DNA of 64,000 nucleotides. Origin: Elusimicrobiaceae bacterium (GTDB lineage Bacteria; Elusimicrobiota; Elusimicrobia; Elusimicrobiales; Elusimicrobiaceae). The stretch lies in contig JAFXGO010000019.1 in NCBI GenBank assembly GCA_017520185.1, forward strand, positions 1 through 64,000. The letters run 5' to 3'. Positions 49,506 to 57,892 of the stretch are shown here, one piece after another. The notes beneath the pieces are model-generated. The model made no database searches, had not been told where the DNA came from, and worked only from the letters and a program-made list of their open reading frames with translations. The stretch's first letter is position 1. The number at the start of each line of letters is the position of its first letter. A program made the translations under genes and the position numbers.

Positions 49506-50969
49506 TTATTTACAATATTGTTGTGCCGCTTGCAAACGGGCTACCACCGTTTCTTTGCCCATATACTCAAGCATTTTAAATAAGGTCGGTCCATGTGTGC
49601 GGCCGGATACGGACACGCGCACCGGATGGAACACTTGACCGGCTTTATAGCCGTTTTCTTTGGCAAAAGCACGAGTGGCCGCTTCTAAAGAAGCTTCCGT
49701 AAAGTCTGCCAACTCGCTATAAGTTTTAGCAATACCTTCCAATACGGCTTTTGCTTCCGGTTTGGCAAATACTTTATCTAAGGCTTCCTGTTCAAAAACA
49801 GGGGCTTCAAAGAAAAAGCGAATCAAGTCCGGAATTTCGGTCAACAATTTATATTTTTCTTGTTCCAAACCTACAATGCCTTCCAATTGTTCTCGGCTGA
49901 CTTGGCTGATATCAATGCCGGCTTTTTCGATAAAAGGCAAGGCATAATCGGTTAATTTAGAAATGGGGGTTTGGCGGATATATTCGCCATTCATCCAATT
50001 TAATTTTTCAGGGTCCATGACGGCAGGGCTTGGCTGACAACCGGCGATATCAAACTTGGCCTCCAACTCCCCTTCAGCAAACAATTGTTGAGAGTCACTG
50101 GTAGCCCAACCGAGCAAGGCCAAGTAATTTTTCAAGGCTTCGGGCAAATAACCCATATTGCGGAATTCAACCACATTGGTGGCCCCATGACGTTTGGAGA
50201 GTTTTTTTCCATCGGGTCCATGAATCATAGACAGGTGAGCAAAAACAGGCTCTTTCCACCCCAAAGCGCGGTAAATTTGGATTTGGGCCGGCGTGTTGGA
50301 AATATGGTCATCCCCACGCACCACATGTGTCATACGCATCAAATGGTCATCTACCACTACGGCAAAGTTATACGTCGGATAACCGCTGGTTTTTTGAATT
50401 ACCAAATCATACAAATCTTTGCTGGCAAACTTCACATGACCGCGGATCATATCTTCCCACTCTACGTCTCCTTCTTCAGGCATACGGAAACGAATGACAT
50501 ATTTGCGTCCTTGCGCTTCCAATTCTTTTTGTTGTTCGGGTGTCAAATCGCGGCATTTTCCGCTATATTTGGGAGGGCGATGCTCTGCAATACATTTTTG
50601 GCGATTTTCTTCCAATTCTTCTGCCGTACAGTAGCATTTGTAGGCTTTGCCTTCCGCAATCAATTGGTCAATATATTTTTTATAAATTCCCTGATCGGCA
50701 CGCATGGCTTGATAATAGGGAGTATCCGGGCCTTTGTTGGTGCCGTCCGGCATTGGGCCTTCGTCCCAATTTAGTTTCATCCATTGCATACCCTCAAAAA
50801 TGGCATCGGTGGAAGCTTGTGTGCTTCTTTCTTCGTCCGTATCTTCAATGCGAAGCAAAAAAGTGCCATTATTTCTTTTGGCAAAAAGGTAGTTAAAAAG
50901 GGCAGTACGCACTCCTCCGATATGTAAAAATCCCGTCGGTGAAGGGGCGAAACGAACTCTAACTGTCAT
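49506..50969 (-). CDS. gltX: Glutamyl-tRNA synthetase
   Basis: 487 residues. The class I motif is RFAPSPTGFLHIGGVRTALFNYLFA, with YKCYCTAEELEENR, VVDDHLMRMTHVVRGDDHISNTPAQIQIYRALGW, and the KMSKS-equivalent KKLSKRHGATNV, then the helical anticodon domain. It makes Glu-tRNA(Glu), the tRNA encoded at the start of the window, and perhaps also Glu-tRNA(Gln). A TATAAT box lies upstream on the minus strand, with a GAGGAAAA ribosome-binding site. It is the first gene of the operon with the GYF protein and pilT. Confidence 0.96.
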   Translation of the reverse strand: MTVRVRFAPSPTGFLHIGGVRTALFNYLFAKRNNGTFLLRIEDTDEERSTQASTDAIFEGMQWMKLNWDEGPMPDGTNKGPDTPYYQAMRADQGIYKKYIDQLIAEGKAYKCYCTAEELEENRQKCIAEHRPPKYSGKCRDLTPEQQKELEAQGRKYVIRFRMPEEGDVEWEDMIRGHVKFASKDLYDLVIQKTSGYPTYNFAVVVDDHLMRMTHVVRGDDHISNTPAQIQIYRALGWKEPVFAHLSMIHGPDGKKLSKRHGATNVVEFRNMGYLPEALKNYLALLGWATSDSQQLFAEGELEAKFDIAGCQPSPAVMDPEKLNWMNGEYIRQTPISKLTDYALPFIEKAGIDISQVSREQLEGIVGLEQEKYKLLTEIPDLIRFFFEAPVFEQEALDKVFAKPEAKAVLEGIAKTYSELADFTEASLEAATRAFAKENGYKAGQVFHPVRVSVSGRTHGPTLFKMLEYMGKETVVARLQAAQQYCK

Positions 50970-51081
50970 ATCTGTTTTCCTCGATAAAAATAAATTATTG
51001 CATATAGATATATTATACTTATTATTGGGAAATTATTTAAAATATAAATGAAGATATTTTTTTTCTTTTTTTAGAGGTTTT

Positions 51082-52167
51082 ATGGGGTTTTTTGCAGTAG
51101 CCGGCTTAATTCTGCTCATCATGCAAATAGTTATTGGGATTTGGTTTTATTTTTCCTTTCCTTCTTTAGGCTGGAAAATCCCCTCGCTGCTTGTACCTTT
51201 TTCATTAACTTTACTAATGCTGTTTACCCTATCCTATACACGCAGCCACTATGGTTTTTGGGAGAAAATCGCCTATTATTTGGCATATACGTGGGCTGGT
51301 CTTGTGTTTATCTTCTTTTTCATTATTTTGGCCTTTATCTTATTACAAGCCTTATGTGCCCTTTTCCACTGGCAGAGCAAAACATTCATTACATATAGCA
51401 GTATGGCGACATTGAGTGTAGTGATGGTTCTTTCCATGCTGGGTGGAATCAAACCCCCTGTGATAAAGCATGTGGAGATTTCTATGCCACATGCTCCTCA
51501 AATGAAAATTGCCGTTTTATCTGATGCGCATTTAGGGGTAGGAGTATCTGTTGATCGATTTAAAAAGGCTTTGAACAAAATTTCTCAAGAAAATCCGGAT
51601 GCCGTTTTCGTGTTGGGAGATTTGTTTGAGTATGGTCCTCATCGGCAGCAATACGCACAGGCTTTGGCTGATTTAAAAACAAAATACGGAACGTTTGGCG
51701 TATTGGGAAATCATGAATATTATGTAGGGTTAGAAAAATCCCTCGAATTTTACAAACAGGCCAACATTCACCTTTTGGACAACAAAATACACCTCTTACC
51801 CAATGGGTTGGAAATTATCGGAGTTAATGATATCCTTACCTCTCGAGTGCAAGCCTCTCAATTAGAAAATTTGTTAAAAAACTCTCACCCCGATCGCGCG
51901 CGAGTTTTATTAAGTCATCAACCCTTGCTAACACACGTGGCTGCAGCGTATCAAATTCCGTTGATGCTTAGCGGCCACACACATAATGGGCAAATATTCC
52001 CCTTTAATTTCTTTGTAAAATTAAGATATAAATATATATACGGCCGGTACAATCTTTCTGACAAATCCCAATTGTATGTGACGTCAGGAATGTTTTACTG
52101 GGGAATGCCTTTACGTTTCTTAACAACAGCGGAAATTCCGCTTTTGCATATAAAAAATCATGATTAA
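51082..52167 (+). CDS. Membrane-anchored metallophosphoesterase
   Basis: 361 residues. Four hydrophobic segments cover about residues 1-125, followed by a calcineurin-like phosphoesterase domain: LSDAHLGVG (D-x-H), VFVLGDLFEYG (GD), VLGNHEYYVG (GNHE), LLSHQPLL (H) and LSGHTHNGQIFPF (GHTH). All metal-ligand motifs are present. Relatives (YkuE/YaeI type) act on lipid or peptidoglycan phosphates at the membrane; the substrate here is unknown. TTTAGAGG precedes the ATG. The nagZ start overlaps the 3' end by 8 nt. Confidence 0.88.
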   Translation: MGFFAVAGLILLIMQIVIGIWFYFSFPSLGWKIPSLLVPFSLTLLMLFTLSYTRSHYGFWEKIAYYLAYTWAGLVFIFFFIILAFILLQALCALFHWQSKTFITYSSMATLSVVMVLSMLGGIKPPVIKHVEISMPHAPQMKIAVLSDAHLGVGVSVDRFKKALNKISQENPDAVFVLGDLFEYGPHRQQYAQALADLKTKYGTFGVLGNHEYYVGLEKSLEFYKQANIHLLDNKIHLLPNGLEIIGVNDILTSRVQASQLENLLKNSHPDRARVLLSHQPLLTHVAAAYQIPLMLSGHTHNGQIFPFNFFVKLRYKYIYGRYNLSDKSQLYVTSGMFYWGMPLRFLTTAEIPLLHIKNHD

Positions 52168-53809
52168 AAAATTATTAATTTTTTTATTTATTTTTCTCTT
52201 TTCCGGATGGACGGCAATGGCTGAAGAAATCCGGTTTGAAGACTTGTCTTTGGAAGAAAAACTAGGGCAAACTTTAACCGTATTTGTAGATATAGACAGT
52301 GCCGACATTTTCCGCCCTATTATCGAAAGCGGAAAAGTGGGTGGGGCGCTTATTCAATGGGGCAATTATTCTTTGGCCCAAACAAAAGATTTAATTGCCA
52401 AATTGCAAAGCTGGGCCGCCAAAAGCCCACACAAAATCCCCCTTCTCATTTCCATTGATTATGAAGGCGGCACCGTTTATACCCCCATCACTTTGGGGTT
52501 TGACTATTTGCCGACTAATATGATGCTTTCCGCCGCCGCAGATGAAGAAGGCGCCGCTACTATTGCTTATTTAGCAGGGCTTGAACTCAAAAGAGCCGGT
52601 GTGCATATCAACTTTTCTCCGGTGTTGGACGTTAACAGCAATCCGCACAATCCGATTATCGGCGTGCGATCCTTTGGTTCAGATCCGGCCAATGTCACTA
52701 AGATGGGCATTTCTTTGATGAATGGTTTTAAAGCGGCCGGTATCGTAAGTGTGGTAAAGCACTTTCCGGGTCATGGAGATACTTCCGTTGATTCGCATTA
52801 TCAGGTACCGGTTGTAAAATCATCTTACCAAGAATTGGAAAAAACCCACATCGCCCCCTTTGCTAAAGCCATCGAACACGGTGTGCAGGGTGTAATGACC
52901 AGCCACATTATTTATCCGGCTTTGGATAACAAAAACATTACCACTTTTTCCAAGCCCATCGTACAAGATTTATTAAGAGGGAAATTAGGATACAAAGGTT
53001 TGGTGGTGACGGATAGTCTGGACATGAAGGCTGCCACTCAATTTTGCACGATTGCTAACTGCGCTGTACGCGCTCTAAATGCCGGGTCAGACCTAATTTT
53101 ATTGGGACGCTATATTAAACCGCAAACCACCTTCTCGCGCATTTACAAACAAATTTCTACCAACAAAAAAAGTATTGCACACGTCAATGAAGCAGCCGAA
53201 AAAATTTTTAACCTAAAAAAAGAATTAGGTTTATTAGATGCTTCTGCCACTATTCCACCACCCATTGATCAAGCTTATAGAGAAGAATTGGAAAAAATCA
53301 GCAATCGTGCCGTCACTCTCGTAAGAGACCGGGTTAATCTGCTCCCGTTCAATCCGGAAGTATTGCGCGGCAAGAAACCCACCGTCTGTGCTATTTTCTT
53401 TTCTCCTTCACGATTTGCAGACCAATTGCCCAACTTTGCCCAACCTTTTATGGAAAAGGGTTGGGAGGTGCGCGGATATAATGCGGCTTTGACACCTAAG
53501 GCAGTAGACGCCAAGCGTGCCCGAGAATGTGCCAACGGGGCAGACTTATTGGTGGTCACCAGTTTACAATGGGCCGACAAAACGAATATCAATCAAAAAA
53601 ACACCATTCAGGCTCTTTTCAAAGAAAATCCGAGAAATGTATTTATCTCCACCATGAGTCCCTATGATATCGCCAATTATCCGCACGCCAATACCGTATT
53701 GGCTACTTACGGGCTTAACAGATATGTACTAAAAACGGCGGCGGATATCATTTTGGGCAATCTAAAGCCACAAGGCAAACTGCCGGTTTCTTTACCTGTC
53801 ACTCAATAA
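52160..53809 (+). CDS. nagZ: Glycoside hydrolase family 3 beta-N-acetylhexosaminidase (NagZ-type)
   Basis: 549 residues with a signal peptide (LLIFLFIFLFSGWTAMA). The GH3 barrel has LLISIDYEGGTVYT, FSPVLDVNSNPHNPIIGVRSFG, VKHFPGHGDTSVDSHYQVPV (the His/Asp dyad loop of NagZ) and LVVTDSLDMKAA, whose Asp is the likely nucleophile. A second alpha/beta domain (about 360-549) resembles GH3-C and makes it a two-domain, Bacillus-like form, longer than the 340-residue cytoplasmic NagZ. It probably removes GlcNAc from muropeptides in the periplasm. It is coupled to the metallophosphoesterase gene. Confidence 0.88.
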   Translation: MIKKLLIFLFIFLFSGWTAMAEEIRFEDLSLEEKLGQTLTVFVDIDSADIFRPIIESGKVGGALIQWGNYSLAQTKDLIAKLQSWAAKSPHKIPLLISIDYEGGTVYTPITLGFDYLPTNMMLSAAADEEGAATIAYLAGLELKRAGVHINFSPVLDVNSNPHNPIIGVRSFGSDPANVTKMGISLMNGFKAAGIVSVVKHFPGHGDTSVDSHYQVPVVKSSYQELEKTHIAPFAKAIEHGVQGVMTSHIIYPALDNKNITTFSKPIVQDLLRGKLGYKGLVVTDSLDMKAATQFCTIANCAVRALNAGSDLILLGRYIKPQTTFSRIYKQISTNKKSIAHVNEAAEKIFNLKKELGLLDASATIPPPIDQAYREELEKISNRAVTLVRDRVNLLPFNPEVLRGKKPTVCAIFFSPSRFADQLPNFAQPFMEKGWEVRGYNAALTPKAVDAKRARECANGADLLVVTSLQWADKTNINQKNTIQALFKENPRNVFISTMSPYDIANYPHANTVLATYGLNRYVLKTAADIILGNLKPQGKLPVSLPVTQ

Positions 53810-53836
53810 AAAACCCAGCCTTTTCGGCTGGGTTTT
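53810..53836. terminator. Bidirectional intrinsic terminator
   Basis: AAAACCCAGCC/GGCTGGGTTTT 11-bp stem with a 5-nt loop between convergent nagZ and the dedA-family gene. Confidence 0.9.
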
Positions 53837-53839
53837 AAT

Positions 53840-54493
53840 TTATTTTTTCTTTAATTTTCTTCGTTCTGACCAAAACTCATAGATGGCCGGAAGCACCGAA
53901 ATCACAATAATGGCCACAATAACATAATGAAAATGATTTTGTACTAATGGCAAGTCCGCAAACCAATATCCGCCCCCTACAAAAAGCAATACCCATGCCA
54001 AACCGCCGATTACGTTGTAAGAAATAAAATGAAAATAACTCATTTTACCGATACCGGCCACAAACGGTGCGAACGTACGGATAATAGGGATAAAACGCGC
54101 CAAAATAATGGTTTTACCACCGTATTTTTCATAAAAAGCATGTGCCTTGTGCAGGTGGTCCTGATTTAAAAGCCAACTGTCTTTACGGCTAAACACTTTT
54201 GGTCCCAGCCATTTGCCTATTTCATAATTTACGCTGTCTCCCAATACGGCGGCTACAAAAATAGACGGTATCAACAACCACAAATGAATAGGGCTTGCGT
54301 CCATCGCAGCCAAAGCACCGGAAGCAAAAAGCAAAGAATCACCCGGTAAAAATGGTGTCACTACCAACCCTGTTTCGCAAAATACTATGACAAAAAGCAC
54401 CACATACAACCAAGCCCCCATCACACCGGCCCATGCATTGAGGTGCGCATCTAAATGTAAAAAAATATCCATTACTTGAGAAAATAGTTCCAT
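53840..54493 (-). CDS. DedA family membrane protein
   Basis: 217 residues with about five hydrophobic segments. Family motifs are ETGLVVTPFLPGDSLLFASGALAA, AAVLGDSVNYEIGKWLG, and the basic HAFYEKYGGKTIILARFIPIIRTFAPFVAGIGKMSY. DedA proteins are thought to move undecaprenyl phosphate or phospholipids across the inner membrane. The gene is single. A TGCTAAAAT -10 ends 7 nt before the ATG, so the transcript should be leaderless. Confidence 0.92.
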   Translation of the reverse strand: MELFSQVMDIFLHLDAHLNAWAGVMGAWLYVVLFVIVFCETGLVVTPFLPGDSLLFASGALAAMDASPIHLWLLIPSIFVAAVLGDSVNYEIGKWLGPKVFSRKDSWLLNQDHLHKAHAFYEKYGGKTIILARFIPIIRTFAPFVAGIGKMSYFHFISYNVIGGLAWVLLFVGGGYWFADLPLVQNHFHYVIVAIIVISVLPAIYEFWSERRKLKKK

Positions 54494-54500
54494 AATATAT

Positions 54501-54506
54501 ATTTTA
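54501..54506 (-). promoter_or_regulatory. -10 box of the leaderless dedA transcript
   Basis: TTTGCTAAAAT on the minus strand ends 7 nt before the ATG at 54493, with no Shine-Dalgarno sequence. Confidence 0.6.
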
Positions 54507-54556
54507 GCAAATCAGAAATTCTTAAAAACAGCAAGCGATTTTAACTTTAAAATAAG

Positions 54557-54585
54557 ACAGGGTAAAACCTCATGTTTTACCCTGT
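54557..54585 (-). terminator. Intrinsic terminator of the yajQ-TPR operon
   Basis: Perfect 12-bp stem ACAGGGTAAAAC/GTTTTACCCTGT with a 5-nt loop. It is followed on the minus strand by CTTATTTT, about 28 nt past the TPR gene stop codon. Confidence 0.8.
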
Positions 54586-54612
54586 GTATAAATCAAAACA
54601 ACTCAAAAAGCA

Positions 54613-55863
54613 CTATTGTTTTGCTAATTTATTTATACGGCTCTGTGCGCGATTAGCCAAGCGATCCGTCGGATAGTTGATAATCAGCCTTTTATAAGTG
54701 GCAATGGCTTGGGCATCTTTGCCTTGTTTCTCCAAAGCATAGCCCAAATCATACATCACTTCAGGAGCCGTTTGAGTTTGCGGATAAATCAATAAGATTT
54801 TGTCCAAAGCAGCCGCCTCTTGAGCGGGGTCCTTCAAACGGCGATGGGCCGTATCTGCCGCTGCAGTTAAAGCAGACACATAATTATCTTCTTTTGAAGC
54901 AAATATTTCAGCTGCTTTTACTTGCGTATCATAGGCAGCTTGATATTCTTTGTTCTTGATCAAAACATCTGCTTTGCCAATCCATGCTTCATAAGCGGCC
55001 GGTTTGGAGCCAAGTTCGGTGATGGCTCTTTGATAGTAAGCCAAAGCAGCTCCGTAATCTTTTTGGTTTTCTTCTAAAACAGCCATGTGTTTATAAACAA
55101 TTCCTTTTTCACTTGAATCAGGATATTGTTTTAACACTTGGTTATACATGAACACAGCTGTTTCATATTCTTTCAAATCTCCGCCGTACACGTCGGCCGC
55201 CATGCGCAATCCGGCTGCTTTATACGGGGTATCTTCAAACAATTCATTTACTTTTTTATATTCCAAAATAGCAGCATTGTAGTTGCCGTTTTGGCGGTGC
55301 CAATCCCCATACAACAGGGTTAATTTATCGTTTCCTGCATAATCAGGGTTTTTGGTAAAAAACTGTTCAAACAACCCACACACCGGCTCATAGATTTTTT
55401 CTAACTTTCCTTTCACCAAAGTTTCAAGCAAGGCTGTTTCTCTTTGTTTTTGGGTTAATGCAGAAGTATCCGTAGCCAAAATACGTAAGGCTTGAGCCTT
55501 TTGAGAACGGCTCAAATGATCCATCGCTTGCTCTACATTAGAAGAAAGCAAAGATAAATCCTGCATAGAAGGGAAGTAAAAACGCACTTGATATAAAGCC
55601 ACCAATGCTTTTGCTTCTTGCCGAGCACGCAAATAATAATCTGCTTGCATTAAAAGAGCCGTCTTCACTTCCGGATCTTGCGGATGAGCCGCAATCCACA
55701 AGGCGGTATCTCTGGCTAAGGCAGCGGCAAAGGCGCGGTCTTCTCCGGAGGTATTTCCTTTGGTTAAAGATTGTCTCTGATAAAAATTCAGTGTAGCATC
55801 ATTCTCCGCAAAAGCCGGCAACCATAGCGCGCACATCAAAGCGACTGAAATAATTTTTTTCAT
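54613..55863 (-). CDS. Exported tetratricopeptide-repeat protein
   Basis: 416 residues with a Sec signal peptide (KKIISVALMCALWLPAFA, cut after AFA). The mature part is almost wholly helical, with several TPR units, for example NYNAAILEYKKVNELFEDTPYKAAGLRMA, YETAVFMYNQVLKQYPDSSEKG, YGAALAYYQRAITELGSKPAAYEAW and DAQAIATYKRLIINYPTDRLANRAQ. The last unit resembles the YbgF/CpoB-type C-terminus. It is probably a periplasmic scaffold; partners are unknown. It starts 8 nt after the yajQ stop. Confidence 0.85.
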   Translation of the reverse strand: MKKIISVALMCALWLPAFAENDATLNFYQRQSLTKGNTSGEDRAFAAALARDTALWIAAHPQDPEVKTALLMQADYYLRARQEAKALVALYQVRFYFPSMQDLSLLSSNVEQAMDHLSRSQKAQALRILATDTSALTQKQRETALLETLVKGKLEKIYEPVCGLFEQFFTKNPDYAGNDKLTLLYGDWHRQNGNYNAAILEYKKVNELFEDTPYKAAGLRMAADVYGGDLKEYETAVFMYNQVLKQYPDSSEKGIVYKHMAVLEENQKDYGAALAYYQRAITELGSKPAAYEAWIGKADVLIKNKEYQAAYDTQVKAAEIFASKEDNYVSALTAAADTAHRRLKDPAQEAAALDKILLIYPQTQTAPEVMYDLGYALEKQGKDAQAIATYKRLIINYPTDRLANRAQSRINKLAKQ

Positions 55864-55871
55864 ACAGATAC

Positions 55872-56366
55872 CTATCTATAGTTGGTAAATTGCAAATCTA
55901 AGCCAAAATCTTTTTCGCGCAATTTGGCCATCGTGGCTTGCAGTTCGTCTTTAGATTTGGAAGATACGCGCAACTGATCGCCTTGAATAGAGGCCGCCAC
56001 TTTCAGTTTGGCATCTTTGATATATTTAGAAATTTCTTTGGCTTTATCTGAGGGAATGCCTTGTTGGATTTTAATGCTTTGTTTGGCATTACCGCCCAAA
56101 GCAGCCTCCACTTTGCCCTGATTTAAATTTTTAAGAGCCACACCGCGTTTGGCCAAACGCGTAAAAAGCACATCGCGCAAAGAAGCCACTTTATATTCAT
56201 CGCTGGAGTGAAGTTTCAATTCATTGTCTTTTTCATTGAGTTCAATGCTGGAGTTGCTGCCTTTAAAATCATAGCGGTTGGCAATTTCTTTGTCTGCCGC
56301 AGTCACCGCCTCAGAAATTACATTTAAATCTACTTTGCTTACGACGTCAAAACTGTAATCAGCCAT
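55872..56366 (-). CDS. yajQ: YajQ family nucleotide-binding protein
   Basis: 164 residues: YSFDVVSKVDLNVISEAVTAADKEIANRYDFKGS, ALGGNAKQSIKIQQGIPSDKAKEISKYIKDAKLKV, and the end DFGLDLQFTNYR are the hallmarks of the DUF520/YajQ family of two RNP-like domains. Family members bind RNA or nucleotides, and a Xanthomonas member binds cyclic di-GMP. I chose the ATG at 56366 because of the perfect AGGAGG ribosome-binding site; the longer frame adds 21 non-conserved residues. Confidence 0.93.
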   Translation of the reverse strand: MADYSFDVVSKVDLNVISEAVTAADKEIANRYDFKGSNSSIELNEKDNELKLHSSDEYKVASLRDVLFTRLAKRGVALKNLNQGKVEAALGGNAKQSIKIQQGIPSDKAKEISKYIKDAKLKVAASIQGDQLRVSSKSKDELQATMAKLREKDFGLDLQFTNYR

Positions 56367-56507
56367 TTTTTCCTCCTGTTTCCTATGCGGAAATATCTGT
56401 ATTACACATATTATATATTTTTTGTACAATAGGGTTGGTAAGATGATGTAATGCCGTACCTACCTAAAATCCGACAAAAATTAGGAGAATGTACTGATTC
56501 ACAGTCG

Positions 56508-56513
56508 TAAAAT
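56508..56513 (+). promoter_or_regulatory. -10 box of the leaderless nucleoside transporter transcript
   Basis: TCGTAAAAT: TAAAAT ends exactly 6 nt before the ATG at 56520, with no Shine-Dalgarno in the interval. Confidence 0.6.
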
Positions 56514-56519
56514 ACACTT

Positions 56520-57842
56520 ATGAACATGAAACTTCGCCTCATCATCATGAACTTCCTCCAGTTTGCCGTCTGGGGTGCTTATTTAACCTCCATGGGTGCT
56601 TTTTTAGCAAACGTGGGGCTGGCACAATACATTGGGCTCTTTTATGCCACACAAGGTTTTGTGTCTATCTTCATGCCGGCTATTATCGGTATTTTGGCTG
56701 ACCGTTGGTTGCCTGCCCAAAAAATGTTGGGCGTGTGCCACTTTTTGACGGCAGTTTTTATGGCAGGTGCGGCTTATTTTGGCTCTCAAGCCGAAGTCAG
56801 TTTTAAAGCCATTTATACCTGCTATACCTTGAGTGTGGCTTTTTATATGCCCACGTTAGGTATTTCCAACTCTGTGGCCTACACCAGCTTGCACAAGGTA
56901 AACTTAGACCCCGTTTCCGCATTTCCGCCGATTCGTATTTGGGGTACAATTGGCTTTATCTGCACCATGTTGGTTTCTAACTTTACGGGCTTCCAAAACA
57001 CTTTTGCCCAATGGTATTTATCTGCTGCTTTAGGCATTGTGTTGGCTATCTATAGTTTTACTTTGCCTCAATGCCCCACCGCCAAATCCGGAGAAAAGAA
57101 ATCTTTTGCCGAAGCCATGGGCTTAAAAGCATTTGCCTTGTTTAAAGATAAAAAAATGGCAATTTTCTTTATATTCTCCATTTTGCTTGGCAGCTGCTTA
57201 CAAATCACTAACGGCTATGCAAATCCTTTCATTCACAGTTATAACAGTTTGCAAGGGCTTGCCGGCTCTTGGGGTGCCAGCAATGCCAATGCCTTAATTT
57301 CTTTATCTCAGATTTCCGAAACGTTCTGTATTTTGTTAATTCCTTTCTTCTTAAAACGCTTCGGCATCAAGAAAGTTATGCTCATTAGTATGTTTGCGTG
57401 GGTATTGCGCTTTGGTTTGTTCGGTTTAGGCAATCCGGTCAGCTTGGGCGGGATTACCTTGCTCGTGCTTTCCATGATTGTATACGGTGTAGCCTTTGAC
57501 TTCTTTAACGTTTCCGGCTCTTTATTTGTGGAAAAAGAAACCGATGAATCTATCCGCTCCAGCGCACAAGGTTTATTTATCTTGATGACCAACGGTGTGG
57601 GTGCTACCATCGGTATGCTGGGTGCGCAGAAAATTGTAGATAAACTTGTCAACAATACTGTCAACGCCTATGTGTCTGCCAACGGGCCTTTGGCCGCCGG
57701 AGCCGTCTATCCGGCTGATGTATCTCAAGCCATCGCCTCTGGTTGGGCCAATTCTTGGTTTATCTTTGCGGGTTATGCTTTGGTAGTAGCCATCGCTTTT
57801 GCGATTGTCTTTAAATACAAACACACTCCGCAAGAAAATTAA
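56520..57842 (+). CDS. MFS nucleoside permease (nucleoside:H+ symporter family)
   Basis: 440 residues with 12 hydrophobic segments and a central polar loop (about 188-215). The N-terminus KLRLIIMNFLQFAVWGAYLTSMG, YATQGFVSIFMPAIIGILADRW and VSAFPPIRIWGTIGFI are the pattern of the NupG/XapB nucleoside:H+ symporter family. It should import nucleosides across the inner membrane. The gene is single, with a terminator. The second Met (residue 3) is an alternative start, but the -10 spacing favours 56520. Confidence 0.9.
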   Translation: MNMKLRLIIMNFLQFAVWGAYLTSMGAFLANVGLAQYIGLFYATQGFVSIFMPAIIGILADRWLPAQKMLGVCHFLTAVFMAGAAYFGSQAEVSFKAIYTCYTLSVAFYMPTLGISNSVAYTSLHKVNLDPVSAFPPIRIWGTIGFICTMLVSNFTGFQNTFAQWYLSAALGIVLAIYSFTLPQCPTAKSGEKKSFAEAMGLKAFALFKDKKMAIFFIFSILLGSCLQITNGYANPFIHSYNSLQGLAGSWGASNANALISLSQISETFCILLIPFFLKRFGIKKVMLISMFAWVLRFGLFGLGNPVSLGGITLLVLSMIVYGVAFDFFNVSGSLFVEKETDESIRSSAQGLFILMTNGVGATIGMLGAQKIVDKLVNNTVNAYVSANGPLAAGAVYPADVSQAIASGWANSWFIFAGYALVVAIAFAIVFKYKHTPQEN

Positions 57843-57860
57843 ATAAAAGTTCTGTTAAAA

Positions 57861-57892
57861 AGAGGAGAGAAATAATTCTCTCCTCTTTTTTT
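57861..57892. terminator. Intrinsic terminator, probably bidirectional
   Basis: Perfect 11-bp stem AGAGGAGAGAA/TTCTCTCCTCT with a 4-nt loop followed by a run of T, between the transporter gene and the convergent arylsulfotransferase-like gene. Confidence 0.9.
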